Positions 18,266 to 28,054 of a DNA stretch of 64,000 bases are shown here, in pieces. The notes under the pieces were generated by a model. It worked only from the letters and a program-made list of their open reading frames with translations. It searched no databases and had not been told where the DNA came from. Source of the DNA: CAADGY01 sp900696665 (GTDB lineage: Bacteria > Acidobacteriota > Terriglobia > Bryobacterales > Bryobacteraceae); assembly GCA_035063885.1 (NCBI GenBank), contig JAPSFM010000016.1:14450-78449 (forward strand). Direction: 5' to 3'. The translations under genes were made by a program, and so were the position numbers. The stretch's first letter is position 1, and each line of letters begins with the position of its first letter.

Positions 18266-19048
18266 ATGCCGGTGCCGCCCATACCTCCGCCTTTGGAGCA
18301 ATTCGGCCAACGTCCGTTCTCGTTTTATCCTCCGCTGTTGAATGTGGACCATAACGAGTGGCGGTTTCAGCGCTCCACATGGTCCGAGATCCTGGTAAGG
18401 AACACTGCGTCGGGCGACGAAGTCTGGATTCCGCGGCGTTACCTTGGCGAGATTTCCAGAGTCGATGAGCCGGTCATGATTCTGGGGCTGTTGAAAGAGT
18501 TGGAACTCCGGGCGGGGGCGGTGTGGCCGGCTAACAAACGCGTCATCGAAATGCCGCGCGCGGTCAATGACGTCCAGCCCGTTGCGGGAGGGACGGAACT
18601 CCCGCCGCCTGCACCCGCCGTTGGCCTTCGGTTCGAAAGCAATTCGGAATCGAGGATCAGCAAGTTGATTGGCGGAGTGCTGCTCATCGGCATTATCGCG
18701 TGCGTGGTGGTAGTGAGTCTTTTCCGGGGAGGTCCCGCCGGCACACGTGTCAACTACACGACGGTATTGCAGTCCGAGATCGGTCTGACGGCGCACGACG
18801 ATTACCATGCGGTGATCCGGAAACTCGGCACGCCGTCCGACGATCACTGGCGATCGGACAAGGGCGAGTTGCAGTACCGTATCCTCAACTACCCGCAGCA
18901 GGGACTCTCCGTTATTTTGATGGGCAGCGAACGTGGCAATGCCACGTATATCGGCGCCATGGATAAGGCCTGGAAAGTAGTTCACTCCGTGGAATTGCCT
19001 GACGGCCGGAACACAAGGCCGATGTTGATGGCCCTCAAGCGATTCTGA
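18266..19048 (+). CDS. Single-pass membrane protein of unknown function
   Basis: A 260-residue product starting MPVPPIPPPLEQFGQ; the 24-codon upstream extension looks non-coding. The N-terminal 100 residues form a soluble domain with many aromatics (SFYPPLLNVDHNEWRF). A Pro-rich linker is followed by one transmembrane helix at about 133-153 (GGVLLIGIIACVVVV). The C-terminal 100 residues contain HDDYHAVIRKLGTPSDDHW and a short beta-rich region reminiscent of small SmpA/OmlA-like folds. There is no signal peptide. It lies between DUF1080 and cstA, each with its own short gap. No function is proposed. Confidence 0.72.
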   Translation: MPVPPIPPPLEQFGQRPFSFYPPLLNVDHNEWRFQRSTWSEILVRNTASGDEVWIPRRYLGEISRVDEPVMILGLLKELELRAGAVWPANKRVIEMPRAVNDVQPVAGGTELPPPAPAVGLRFESNSESRISKLIGGVLLIGIIACVVVVSLFRGGPAGTRVNYTTVLQSEIGLTAHDDYHAVIRKLGTPSDDHWRSDKGELQYRILNYPQQGLSVILMGSERGNATYIGAMDKAWKVVHSVELPDGRNTRPMLMALKRF

Positions 19049-19081
19049 AGCACCGGGCGGACGCTCTCCTCCGCGCTTCGA

Positions 19082-19087
19082 TAGAAT
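19082..19087 (+). promoter_or_regulatory. -10-like box TAGAAT for cstA
   Basis: Predicted transcript start is about 19094, three bases before the ATG at 19097; no Shine-Dalgarno site fits in between. Confidence 0.4.
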
Positions 19088-19096
19088 TCATTCCTT

Positions 19097-21163
19097 ATGA
19101 AAAAATTCGTTGGGCATCTGATCTGGGCCGGTATTGCCGTGGCCGGAGCGCTCGCGTTCGGCGCCATTGCGCTCGAGCGGGGGGAGCCGATTAACAGCAT
19201 TTGGCTGGTGGCCGCAGCCGCTTGCACTTACCTGGTGGGGTTCCGGTTTTACGCCAAGTTCATTGCGGCCAAGGTGATGCTGCTCGATAATGCACGCGCC
19301 ACGCCCGCGGAACGCCTCCGGAATGGCCACGACTTCGAGCCGACGAACAAGTGGATCCTGTTCGGCCATCATTTTGCCGCCATTGCGGGACCTGGTCCGC
19401 TGGTGGGCCCCACGCTGGCGGCGCAGTTCGGATACCTGCCCGGCACGCTGTGGATCATTGTGGGCGCGGTGTTGGGGGGAGCGGTTCAGGACTTCATCAT
19501 TCTGTTCGCATCCATGCGGCGCGACGGCAAGTCCTTGGGCGAGATGGCCCGCGAAGAGATCGGGAAGGTGGGGGGCATCACAGCGCTGCTTACCGTGCTT
19601 CTCATCATGGTCATTCTTCTGGCTGTGATCGCACTGGTGGTGGTGAATGCGCTGCGAGGGAGTCCGTGGGGCACGTTTACCATTGCCGCCACCATGCCCA
19701 TCGCCGTGTTTATGGGCTTATACCTGCGCTATTGGCGGCCGGGAAAGGTCCTGGAAGTTTCCATATTGGGCTTCGTTCTGGTTGTCGCCAGCATTTTCGG
19801 GGGACAGGCGGTGGCCCATTCGGATGCTCTGGCGCCCTGGTTCACGCTTTCGGGGATGGCTCTCGCGGTCGCTGTGATCGTCTATGGATTCCTGGCGAGT
19901 GCGCTGCCGGTGTGGCTGTTGCTCGCCCCGCGCGATTACCTCAGCACGTTCGTAAAGCTGGGTGTGGTGATGATGCTTGCGATAGGAATCGTGTTTGTCC
20001 GGCCGGACCTGCAATTGCCCGCGTTCACGCAATTCGTGGACGGCACGGGGCCGATTTTTGCCGGCAAAATATTCCCGTTCTGCTTCATTACCATCGCCTG
20101 CGGCGCCATCTCGGGATTTCACTCGCTGATCTCGTCAGGCACCACCCCGAAAATGATCGCAAAGGAATGGCATGCGTGGCCGGTCGGCTACGGCTCGATG
20201 CTGCTCGAAGGGTTTGTGGCGATTATGGCCATGATTGCCGCCTGTGTGTTGCAGCCGGGAGTGTACTTTGCCGTGAATGCACCGGCGGGCATCGTCGGCG
20301 CGACTCCGGAAGCGGCGGTCCAAACCATCACCTCCTGGGGCTACCCGGTCACAGCGGACCAGATGGAGTCCCTCGCCCGCGATGTGGGTGAGCAGACGCT
20401 GATGCATCGCACGGGCGGGGCGCCCTCGCTTGCCCTCGGTATGGCGCATATCTTCGCACGCAGCGGCGGAGGGCAGGCGATCCTGGGCTTCTGGTATCAC
20501 TTCGCCATCATGTTTGAGGCGCTGTTCATTCTCACGATTATCGATGCCGGAACGCGCGTCGGGAGGTTCATGCTGCAAGATCTTCTCGGCAGCGTGTATG
20601 CGCCGCTGGGCCGGACTAGTTGGATGCCCGGCGTCATCGGCGCGAGCGCGGCCATCGTTCTCGCGTGGGGCTACTTTCTGGTTCAGGGAGTGCGGGATCC
20701 TCTGGGGGGCATCAACTCACTGTGGCCGCTGTTCGGGATCGCCAATCAATTGCTGGCTGCCATCGCACTCTGCGTCGCGACAACGATTCTGTTAAAGATG
20801 CATGGGTTGAAGTACATCTGGATCACGTGCGTGCCGCTGGTCTGGCTGGTGGTGGTGACGTACGCGGCAGCATGGCAGAAGATCTTTTCGCCAGTGCCGA
20901 GGATCGGCTTCCTTGCGCAGGCAGCGCAATTGGAGAGTGCGCTCGCCAGCGGAGAAATCGTGGCGGCCCGGATCGCCGAGACACAGGCGCGGATTTTCAA
21001 CGAGCGGCTGGACGCGGCGGTCTGCGGGATTTTTCTGGTGCTGGTGACAACGATTCTTCTGGATTCGATCCGGGTCTGGGTAGGTATTCTGCGCGGTACC
21101 AGGGACGCTACCATTCACGAGGCGCCTTACGTACCGTCGGCGCTAAGGGCGGAGGAGATATGA
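19097..21163 (+). CDS. cstA: Carbon starvation protein A (CstA-family transporter)
   Basis: A 688-residue polytopic membrane protein, close to the usual CstA length of about 700. Typical segments include FGHHFAAIAGPGPLVGPTLAAQ near residue 90, AISGFHSLISSGTTPKM in the middle and SLWPLFGIANQLLAAIAL near 545. E. coli CstA and its paralogue BtsT take up peptides or pyruvate. The stop overlaps the start of a 58-residue YbdD-like gene (ATGA), the conserved partner arrangement of this family. A TAGAAT hexamer sits nine bases ahead of the ATG. Confidence 0.96.
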   Translation: MKKFVGHLIWAGIAVAGALAFGAIALERGEPINSIWLVAAAACTYLVGFRFYAKFIAAKVMLLDNARATPAERLRNGHDFEPTNKWILFGHHFAAIAGPGPLVGPTLAAQFGYLPGTLWIIVGAVLGGAVQDFIILFASMRRDGKSLGEMAREEIGKVGGITALLTVLLIMVILLAVIALVVVNALRGSPWGTFTIAATMPIAVFMGLYLRYWRPGKVLEVSILGFVLVVASIFGGQAVAHSDALAPWFTLSGMALAVAVIVYGFLASALPVWLLLAPRDYLSTFVKLGVVMMLAIGIVFVRPDLQLPAFTQFVDGTGPIFAGKIFPFCFITIACGAISGFHSLISSGTTPKMIAKEWHAWPVGYGSMLLEGFVAIMAMIAACVLQPGVYFAVNAPAGIVGATPEAAVQTITSWGYPVTADQMESLARDVGEQTLMHRTGGAPSLALGMAHIFARSGGGQAILGFWYHFAIMFEALFILTIIDAGTRVGRFMLQDLLGSVYAPLGRTSWMPGVIGASAAIVLAWGYFLVQGVRDPLGGINSLWPLFGIANQLLAAIALCVATTILLKMHGLKYIWITCVPLVWLVVVTYAAAWQKIFSPVPRIGFLAQAAQLESALASGEIVAARIAETQARIFNERLDAAVCGIFLVLVTTILLDSIRVWVGILRGTRDATIHEAPYVPSALRAEEI

Positions 21164-21336
21164 AAACGGTTCGCGCCGTCGCCCGCTTTCTGTTGTGCCT
21201 GATGAAAGAGATCTGCGACGAAAATGCATATGAGCGGCACCTGGCCACCCACGGGCGGCGCCATTCTCCGGAGGAGTGGCGGCGGTTTTCAGACCATCAT
21301 CTTCGTGCGAAATACCAGCGGAGTAAGTGCTGTTAA
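21160..21336 (+). CDS. YbdD/YjiX-family small protein partner of CstA
   Basis: A 58-residue protein whose ATG overlaps the cstA stop. It shows the family pattern: short N-terminal helix, ENAYERHLATHGRRHSPEEW, and a C-terminal KYQRSKCC ending in two cysteines, as in E. coli YbdD and YjiX. These small proteins are needed for transport by the CstA/BtsT partner. GGAGGAG lies just upstream inside cstA, giving a normal ribosome site. Function is inferred from family and gene order. Confidence 0.88.
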   Translation: MKTVRAVARFLLCLMKEICDENAYERHLATHGRRHSPEEWRRFSDHHLRAKYQRSKCC

Positions 21337-21401
21337 CCGTTTCGAGACGTCGTCTTTTACAGGCGCACGGCCGCTCGCGGTTCTGTTATTCTGATGAACG
21401 G

Positions 21402-22817
21402 ATGTTCGCCCCGCACCATCGCAAGGTCAAGATTCTATTCGGACTTTCCGATGTCTTGCTGACGGCTCTTGCCTTTGAGGCAGCCTACCAGACGCGCGTG
21501 TGGATGCAACTGGAGAGGGTTTTCTTCCTGACCGTCCCCACCAAGACGCTTCTGTTAGGTTTTTGCGCGCTGGTTTGGGTGTTGCTGGGCTTTTGGTTCG
21601 AGGTGTACAACAAGCTCGATTCAGCGCATCCGCGGACGATCCTGCGGGACACGTTCCGGCAGTGTACCACCGGCTTTGTCGCCGTCGTTGTTTTTCAGTT
21701 CATGCTGCGGCTGGATTTGAGCCGTCCGTTTCTGGGCCTGTTCGCGGTGTATAGCTGGATTTTGCTCTGTTTGTTCCGGCTGTATGCGGGGCAGCTTGTC
21801 GGTGCTATCCGGCGGGAATTCGGGGCTCCCCATTACGTGATTCTTGTGGGGCTTGGCCCGAAGGCGCGGCGTCTTGGCGAAATGCTGGAGCAATCCGCGA
21901 AATATGGCATCCGGATTCGCGGTTTTCTCAACGACACCGCCGAATCGTCGCCCCGCTATGTGAGGCTGGAGCAGGAGTATCCCGTCTACCCGTTGGAGGA
22001 TCTCCCACAGCTTTTGCGGCATCAGGTGATCGACGAAGTGATCTTTGCCATCACCCCGCAGCGGTTGGGCGAACTCGAGGAAGTGTTGTTGATGTGCGAT
22101 GAGGAAGGGGTGAACACGCGCGTTCTCCTCGATTTTTTTCCGCACGTGAACAGCGACATGCACCTGGAGCGGATCGGTCCTGCCCCCACGCTGAGCTTTT
22201 CCGCCGCTCCCGTTGATGAACTGCGCCTGTTGCTGAAGCGCGCGATCGACATCGCGCTGGCAGCGGCAGCTTTGCTGCTTCTGTTCCCGGTCATGCTGGC
22301 TATTGCGGGTTTGATTAAACTCACGTCACCGGGTCCGGTGATTTTCCGCCAGGAACGCTGCGGGTTGAACGGACGGCGTTTCGTCTTTTACAAGTTCCGG
22401 TCCATGTGCGACCGTGCTGACGAAATGAAATTCGCGCTGAGGCACCTGAATCAAAAGACCACTGCCTTCAAAATTCCCAACGACCCCCGGCTGACGCCGC
22501 TGGGCCGTTACCTGCGCCGTTTCTCGATTGACGAATGGCCGCAGTTGTGGAACGTACTGAAAGGCGATATGTCCATCGTAGGCCCCCGCCCGGCGGTGCC
22601 GGAAGAGGTGCGGGAATACAAGCGCTGGCAGCGCAGGCGCCTGCGCATGCGGCCCGGGCTCACCTGTCTGTGGGCCGTCAGCGGCCGCGACGCGCTGGAC
22701 TTCGAAACCTGGATGAAACTGGATATGCAGTATATCGACAGTTGGTCGCTATCGCTCGATTGGAAAATCATTCTTCGTACGATTCCCCGGGTGTTGACCG
22801 GGAAGGGAGCTTATTAA
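21402..22817 (+). CDS. Polyprenyl glycosylphosphotransferase (WcaJ/WbaP-like initiating sugar transferase)
   Basis: A 471-residue membrane enzyme starting MFAPHHRKVKILFG; 25 upstream codons overlapping the YbdD-like gene are excluded. Four N-terminal transmembrane segments and a CoA-binding-like cytosolic domain (YVILVGLGPKARRLGEML) precede a re-entrant helix (LLLLFPVMLAIAGLIKLTSPGP). The catalytic bacterial sugar transferase domain contains FYKFRSMCDRAD and VGPRPAVPEEV with its Arg-Pro. It should transfer a sugar-1-phosphate to undecaprenyl phosphate to begin exopolysaccharide synthesis. No other exopolysaccharide genes are adjacent; a PRTase gene follows after 3 bp. Confidence 0.93.
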   Translation: MFAPHHRKVKILFGLSDVLLTALAFEAAYQTRVWMQLERVFFLTVPTKTLLLGFCALVWVLLGFWFEVYNKLDSAHPRTILRDTFRQCTTGFVAVVVFQFMLRLDLSRPFLGLFAVYSWILLCLFRLYAGQLVGAIRREFGAPHYVILVGLGPKARRLGEMLEQSAKYGIRIRGFLNDTAESSPRYVRLEQEYPVYPLEDLPQLLRHQVIDEVIFAITPQRLGELEEVLLMCDEEGVNTRVLLDFFPHVNSDMHLERIGPAPTLSFSAAPVDELRLLLKRAIDIALAAAALLLLFPVMLAIAGLIKLTSPGPVIFRQERCGLNGRRFVFYKFRSMCDRADEMKFALRHLNQKTTAFKIPNDPRLTPLGRYLRRFSIDEWPQLWNVLKGDMSIVGPRPAVPEEVREYKRWQRRRLRMRPGLTCLWAVSGRDALDFETWMKLDMQYIDSWSLSLDWKIILRTIPRVLTGKGAY

Positions 22818-22820
22818 GCT

Positions 22821-23435
22821 ATGCATCTCGTCCCCTCGCAGGACGATGTTGTTACGGTGTTCCAGGAGACTGGCGCGTTGCGCCAGGGCCATTTCGAATA
22901 CCCGAACGGACTTCATTCCAACGAATATCTTCAAGTGGCGCTCGCCATGCGCTATTTTCAGTACGCCAAGACGCTCAGCGTGGGTCTTAGCAGGCTGCTC
23001 CGGGCGAATCCGGAAATCCGGGCGATGATTCCGGAGCTTTCGATTGTGGCGCCGGCCACCGGAGGGCTGCCCGTGGCGTATGGTGTTTCGGAGGCTTTGC
23101 GAGCGGCGCAGGTGTACTGGGCCGAGCGTGAAAACGAGAATGAGCCGTTGCGTTTTCGCCAGTATCTGAAACAGATGCCCGGAGAGAAGGTGCTGCTGGT
23201 AGACGATATTCTCCGGTCGGGCCGCAGACTGACGGAACTGAAGACGCTGGTAGAATCGAACGGCGCAGAGGTCGTCGGGCTGGCAGTCGTGATCTATCAG
23301 CCGAACCCGAAGACACCCAGCTTCGATCCTCTGCCGTTTTACTATCTGGCCAAACTCGATACGCATTATGCGATCGACGCGTCTTCCTGCGATTTGTGCA
23401 AACGCGGAGTTCCTCTGGAACAGGTCTGGATCTGA
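22821..23435 (+). CDS. Orotate phosphoribosyltransferase-like PRTase
   Basis: A 204-residue type I phosphoribosyltransferase with the PRPP loop VLLVDDILRSGRRLTE at about 127-142. The N-terminal region (GHFEYPNGLHSNEYLQ) resembles OPRTs, which bind orotate and PRPP to make OMP. A C-terminal Cys pair (DASSCDLCKRGVPL) is a feature of a pyrE-like subgroup with uncertain substrate. It directly follows the sugar transferase gene and is closed by a strong hairpin terminator. Pyrimidine supply is the default inference; another base or nucleotide is possible. Confidence 0.82.
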   Translation: MHLVPSQDDVVTVFQETGALRQGHFEYPNGLHSNEYLQVALAMRYFQYAKTLSVGLSRLLRANPEIRAMIPELSIVAPATGGLPVAYGVSEALRAAQVYWAERENENEPLRFRQYLKQMPGEKVLLVDDILRSGRRLTELKTLVESNGAEVVGLAVVIYQPNPKTPSFDPLPFYYLAKLDTHYAIDASSCDLCKRGVPLEQVWI

Positions 23436-23442
23436 GCGATAG

Positions 23443-23462
23443 ACCGCTCAACGGTGAGCGGT
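23443..23462 (+). terminator. Rho-independent terminator after the PRTase gene
   Basis: ACCGCTCA at 23443-23450 and TGAGCGGT at 23455-23462 form a perfect 8-bp stem with a 4-nt ACGG loop, followed by a GTTTTTC tract around 23469. It overlaps the last codons of the convergent DUF2892 gene. Confidence 0.7.
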
Positions 23463-23675
23463 GGCATTGTTTTTCAGGTCGTGCGTGCAGGACCTGGCGC
23501 CCAGCTTCTGGAGTAGCGTCATCATCGGACACCAGTTGCTGAACGCTGACTGAAGCAGGTTCAATCCAACAAAAGCGGTGAACAGGAACCAGCCGGGGTG
23601 AACCCAATAGCCAAGGGCCACGCTCGCCAGGACGAAGGCGCCGGCAATCATTCGCAAATAACGATCTATAGTCAT
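23448..23675 (-). CDS. DUF2892 inner-membrane protein
   Basis: A 75-residue protein: MTIDRYLRMIAGAFVLASVAL then two hydrophobic segments with WFLFTAFVGLNLLQSAFSNWCPMMTLLQKLG, the standard DUF2892 (YgaP membrane-domain) pattern with its conserved Cys-Pro. A GAGGC Shine-Dalgarno-like site precedes the ATG. It lies 12 bp after the RND pump gene on the same strand and is likely the final gene of that operon. DUF2892 is often fused to or next to rhodanese or metal/redox genes; the role is unknown. Confidence 0.88.
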   Translation of the reverse strand: MTIDRYLRMIAGAFVLASVALGYWVHPGWFLFTAFVGLNLLQSAFSNWCPMMTLLQKLGARSCTHDLKNNATAHR

Positions 23676-23687
23676 GGATAAGCCTCT

Positions 23688-26600
23688 TTAATGTGTTAGA
23701 AGGGAGGTTGGTGCAGCCGGCCCGGCCGGTGCCGTCTGCCTGCGATGGATCACGTAATAGACAATGGGGACGGTCATGCGCGACAGCAGCAGAGAAGCGA
23801 TTTCGCCCGCCATTAGCGAGATGGCTAACCCCTGAAAGATCGGGTCGAAAAGGATGACCGTGGCGCCCACGACGACCGCGCTTGCCGTAAGCATCATCGG
23901 CCTGAATCGAACTGCGCCGGCGTCGATCACCGCCTGATCGAGCGGCATGCCCTCCTTCAGCCGCAGTTCGACGAAATCGACGAGGATAATGGAGTTCCTG
24001 ACCACGATTCCGGCGCCGGCAATGAAGCCGATCATGGAAGTGGCCGTGAAAAAGGCGTTCATCATCCCGTGTGCGGGCAGGATACCCACCAGCGAAAACG
24101 GAATGGCGGCCATGATGACCAGCGGTGTTATGAACGACTGGAACCAGCCCACCACCAGGACGTAGATCAGAACCAGCACCGCGGCGAATGCTAATCCGAG
24201 GTCCCTGAAAACCTCATAGGTGATATGCCATTCGCCGTCCCATTTCATCGCGTACCGGGAATCGTCGAAAGGCTGGCTGGCCGTGTGCTGTTCGACCGAA
24301 TAACCTTCCGGCAGCTTGATGCCGGCGATCTTCGGGCCAAGCGCGAGGATCGCGTACACGGGGCTCTCCATCGCGCCCGCCACATCGGCCGTCACATAGG
24401 TGACCGGCATCAGGTTCTTGTGGTAGATGCTCTTGTCCGCGATGGCGGGCTCGATGCTCACCAATTCCCGAAGCGGCACCAGTTGACCCATGCCGCCGCG
24501 CACCTTGAGGTTCTGAATGCGTCCGATGTCGGAGCGCGTGGCCCGGTCGAGCCGCACACGAAGCAGGACGTCTTCCTTCGCGTCCGCGTTATGCAGCAGC
24601 CCCGCCGCTTCACCGGCGGCGGCGATACGCAGTGTGCGGGCGATATCGTCTTCGGTAATGCCGTTAAGCGCGGCTTTACGTTCGTCGATGACGATACGGT
24701 TCTTCTGCTGGTCGTCCTCCACGTACCAGTCGACATCCACCACGCCCTCGGTCTGGTCGAAAAGATCCCGGATCTGGCGCGCGATGCGCATTTGACCTTC
24801 GGTCGAAGGACCGTAGACCTCGGCCACCAGCGTTTGCAGAACAGGCGGGCCGGGAGGCACCTCAGCCACTTTGATGCGTGCTCCGTAGCGCGCGGCAATC
24901 GGTTGCAGATCGTTGCGAACGAGTTTGGCGATATCGTGGCTTTGCAGGTCGCGCTTGTGTTTCGGCAACAGGTTCACCTGGATGTCGGCGACATTCGCGC
25001 CGGCCCGCAAATAATAATGGCGCACGAGACCGTTGAAGTTGTAGGGCGACGCCGTGCCGGCGTAGGTTTGAATATCGGTCACCTCCGGCCGCTCCTGCAC
25101 TTTTTCGGCGAGCCGGCGAGTTACGTCCGCCGTCTCCTCGAGCGTAGTACCCTCCGGCATGTCCACAATCACCTGGAATTCGCTCTTGTTGTCGAACGGC
25201 AGCATCTTCACTTGAACAAACCGGATATAGACGAGGGATATCGACCCGAGCAGCAGAATGGTCACCAGGCCTAGAAAGCTCCAGGTGAGAACGGGCCGGT
25301 GCAACACATTCCCCATGAACACCCGGTAGAGCCGCGTGGCGCGATCTTCGGTCTCGTGTGCTCCGCTAGCCGACGGCTTTAACAACCGGATAGCGGCCCA
25401 GGGCGTCACCAGAAAAGCAACGATCAGGGAAAACACCATTGCCGCGGAGGCGCCAATCGGGATCGGCCGCATATAGGGCCCCATCAGCCCGCCCACGAAT
25501 GCCATGGGGAGGATCGCGGCGATTACCGTCAGTGTCGCCAGAATCGTCGGATTCCCGACTTCGTCCACTGCCTTCACCGCGACCTCACCAAGCGGTTTGC
25601 TATGGTTTTCGGGTAAGCGCGCGTGGCGTACGATGTTCTCCACCACGACGATTGCGTCGTCGACCAGAATGCCGATGGAAAAGATGAGCGCGAAGAGCGT
25701 AATGCGGTTGAGGGTGTAGCCGTAGAGATAGAAAACCGTAAGTGTCAACGCCAGCGTGACGGGGATGGCTACAAAGACAATGAGCGATTCGCGAATACCC
25801 AGGGTGAATCCGATGAGCAGGCTGACCGATACCACGGCGATGGCCATGTGGAACAGAAGCTCGTTCGATTTTTCGGCCGCGGTTTCGCCGTAGTGGCGCG
25901 TGATGCTGAGTTCCACCTCCGATGGGATGACGTTTCCCTTTAGCGTCTCGACGCGGCGCAGCACATTGCCTGCGATCTCGATGGCATTCGTGCCTTTTCG
26001 TTTGGAGACAGCGATGGTCACCGCGGGATAAAAGGCGCCGTTCGACGCGTAATGAACATATTGCGATGGCTCTTCGCCGCCATCGACAACTTCGGCGACA
26101 TCGCGCAGGAAGACCGGCCTTTGGTTCGCCACACCCACAACCACATTCCGGACGTCTTCGGCGGATTGAAGAAATTCGCCGGTTTCGAGCAGCAGTTCAC
26201 GGTTTCCCGTGGAGTAACGCCCGGATTCGACACGGCGATTGGAAGCTCCCAGCGCCACCACAATCTGAACCGGAGTCATCGAATAGGCGGATAGCTTAGC
26301 TTCATCCAGCACTATGCGAATCTCGCGGCGTTCTCCGCCGATGAGATTGACAACAGAGACATCGTTCACCTGGCTGATGGCGTCGTCCACCTGCGCGGCC
26401 ACCTGGCGGAGTTCGAAGCCGCTATAGCGGCGGCTCCAGAGCGTCAGCGCGAGAATGGGCACGTCGTCAATGGATCGCGGTTTAATGAGCGGCTGTGTAG
26501 CGCCCGGTGGGATCCGGTCGAAGTTGGAATACATCTTCTGGTTGAGCATGACGATGCTCTTCTCTTCGTCCTCGCCCACCCTGAAACGCACGATCGCCAG

Positions 26601-26891
26601 CGCTCCGCCGGGACTGGACGTGGAGTAGATGTATTCGACGCCGGGAATTTCCCAAAGCAGCTTCTCCATCGGCCTGGTGACACGCTCCTCCACCTCCTTT
26701 GCGGAAGCGCCGGGCATTCCGACAAAGATGTCGATCATGGGAACGATGATTTGGGGCTCTTCCTCCCGCGGTAGTTTCCAAACCGAAAAAGCGCCGAGGA
26801 GGACGGACGCCACGATGAACAGCGGCGTCAGCTTGGATTCCATCCAAAGGCGCGCAAACCTGCCGGCCACGCCGAGCTTGGAGGAGTTCAC
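23688..26891 (-). CDS. RND efflux pump, inner-membrane subunit (AcrB/CusA superfamily)
   Basis: A 1067-residue protein with two halves of six transmembrane helices and large periplasmic loops. The proton-relay Asp pair is present in ALIFSIGILVDDAIVVVEN. The N-terminus (KLTPLFIVASVLLGAFSVWKLPREEEPQI) resembles the HAE/HME-type RND group used for hydrophobic compounds or metals. Its start overlaps the adaptor stop (ATGA at 26888-26891). Together with the adaptor and TolC genes it should form a tripartite exporter spanning both membranes. The substrate is unknown; no Met-rich metal pathway was obvious. Confidence 0.95.
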   Translation of the reverse strand: MNSSKLGVAGRFARLWMESKLTPLFIVASVLLGAFSVWKLPREEEPQIIVPMIDIFVGMPGASAKEVEERVTRPMEKLLWEIPGVEYIYSTSSPGGALAIVRFRVGEDEEKSIVMLNQKMYSNFDRIPPGATQPLIKPRSIDDVPILALTLWSRRYSGFELRQVAAQVDDAISQVNDVSVVNLIGGERREIRIVLDEAKLSAYSMTPVQIVVALGASNRRVESGRYSTGNRELLLETGEFLQSAEDVRNVVVGVANQRPVFLRDVAEVVDGGEEPSQYVHYASNGAFYPAVTIAVSKRKGTNAIEIAGNVLRRVETLKGNVIPSEVELSITRHYGETAAEKSNELLFHMAIAVVSVSLLIGFTLGIRESLIVFVAIPVTLALTLTVFYLYGYTLNRITLFALIFSIGILVDDAIVVVENIVRHARLPENHSKPLGEVAVKAVDEVGNPTILATLTVIAAILPMAFVGGLMGPYMRPIPIGASAAMVFSLIVAFLVTPWAAIRLLKPSASGAHETEDRATRLYRVFMGNVLHRPVLTWSFLGLVTILLLGSISLVYIRFVQVKMLPFDNKSEFQVIVDMPEGTTLEETADVTRRLAEKVQERPEVTDIQTYAGTASPYNFNGLVRHYYLRAGANVADIQVNLLPKHKRDLQSHDIAKLVRNDLQPIAARYGARIKVAEVPPGPPVLQTLVAEVYGPSTEGQMRIARQIRDLFDQTEGVVDVDWYVEDDQQKNRIVIDERKAALNGITEDDIARTLRIAAAGEAAGLLHNADAKEDVLLRVRLDRATRSDIGRIQNLKVRGGMGQLVPLRELVSIEPAIADKSIYHKNLMPVTYVTADVAGAMESPVYAILALGPKIAGIKLPEGYSVEQHTASQPFDDSRYAMKWDGEWHITYEVFRDLGLAFAAVLVLIYVLVVGWFQSFITPLVIMAAIPFSLVGILPAHGMMNAFFTATSMIGFIAGAGIVVRNSIILVDFVELRLKEGMPLDQAVIDAGAVRFRPMMLTASAVVVGATVILFDPIFQGLAISLMAGEIASLLLSRMTVPIVYYVIHRRQTAPAGPAAPTSLLTH

Positions 26892-28054
26892 GGCTGCACC
26901 TCGACGGGGGCGCCGTCGAAGACCGATGACGGTACAGGATAGATCAGCCTTTCGCCCGGAAGAAGCCCGGTGAGTACTTCGACGCGGTCGCCATCGCCAC
27001 GTCCAACCGTCACCAGCCGCGCCCTTGCCACGCCGCCGCTGGCCACGAGCACGGAGACAACCTGTCCCCTCCGGATAACGGCATCGGCCGGCACGACGAT
27101 GCTCCGCCTGACTCCGGTCTTGAAGACAGCCCGGCCGTACAGCCCGGAGCTGACGTGCGCCATCCGTGGCAGATCGATCTTCACCAGGAATGTTCTGGAG
27201 GCGGCGTCAATCGCCGGAACAACCTCGCTGACCCGCGCCTGGAGCCGGCGGTCGAGCGCTTCGAGAACGACTTCGACGGGCCGGCCGGATTGTATCGACC
27301 CGAGCCGCGACTCTTCCACCGGGACTTCCAAACGGTAGGCGCCAGCCTGTTCGAGCGTCAGTAGCGGAGCGCCGGGAGCGGCGAGGTTGCCGGGCTCCAC
27401 GAGTTTCTCCGTGACGACGCCCGCGAAGGGCGCGGTGATCTGTGCATAACCTCTCACGATCCCTGCGGAGCGGACCGCGGCATCGGCCTGCCGCACCTTC
27501 GCGGCGAGCTGGGTGCGCTTGGATTGCGCCATCTGGAGGTTGGCCTTCGCCACTTCCAGCCGGGCCGCGGCCTCGTCATATTCCTGGTTTGAGATCGACC
27601 GCTTCTCAAACAAGTCTTTCATGCGATTAAAAGTGACCTGCGAAAGCTCCAGGTTTGCTCTTGCGGCCGAAACGGAGTTCTCCACCTCAGCGATGGCGCT
27701 CTGTGCTTCGGCCCGGGCCGCCTCCGCCTGGCCGTACACTGCTTCGAGTTCCCGGGAGTCGATCGTCACCAGCAGTTGCCCGGTGCGGACACGATCGCCA
27801 ACCGCGACACGGACGTCGCGCACATAGCCCATTACGCGGCTTGAAATCGTGGCCGCGGTACGTGCCCTCACGGTCCCCACTGCTTCATATACGGCAGGCA
27901 CATCCGTCTCCATCACGGTGAGAGCTTTAACCGGAACAGGTTTGGCGGGTGCGGCCTGGGTCTTCGTGCCGCTGTCATGGCCGCAGGCGGCCAAACTCAA
28001 TAACAGAACTGCAATCGGGATCATTTTCGTCATGAGAATCCTTGTCCGGATCAT
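26888..28054 (-). CDS. RND periplasmic adaptor (membrane fusion protein), lipoprotein
   Basis: A 388-residue protein with a lipoprotein signal; lipobox LSLAAC places the lipidated Cys at residue 24. The barrel-sandwich hybrid (GYVRDVRVAVGDRVRTGQLL), an alpha-hairpin of about residues 115-200 rich in Ala/Glu/Gln, and the beta-barrel (YAQITAPFAGVVTEKLVEPGNL) are in normal order. It bridges the RND pump and TolC. Its ATG overlaps the TolC gene stop (28051-28054) and its own stop overlaps the pump ATG, so all three are translationally coupled. Confidence 0.94.
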   Translation of the reverse strand: MIRTRILMTKMIPIAVLLLSLAACGHDSGTKTQAAPAKPVPVKALTVMETDVPAVYEAVGTVRARTAATISSRVMGYVRDVRVAVGDRVRTGQLLVTIDSRELEAVYGQAEAARAEAQSAIAEVENSVSAARANLELSQVTFNRMKDLFEKRSISNQEYDEAAARLEVAKANLQMAQSKRTQLAAKVRQADAAVRSAGIVRGYAQITAPFAGVVTEKLVEPGNLAAPGAPLLTLEQAGAYRLEVPVEESRLGSIQSGRPVEVVLEALDRRLQARVSEVVPAIDAASRTFLVKIDLPRMAHVSSGLYGRAVFKTGVRRSIVVPADAVIRRGQVVSVLVASGGVARARLVTVGRGDGDRVEVLTGLLPGERLIYPVPSSVFDGAPVEVQP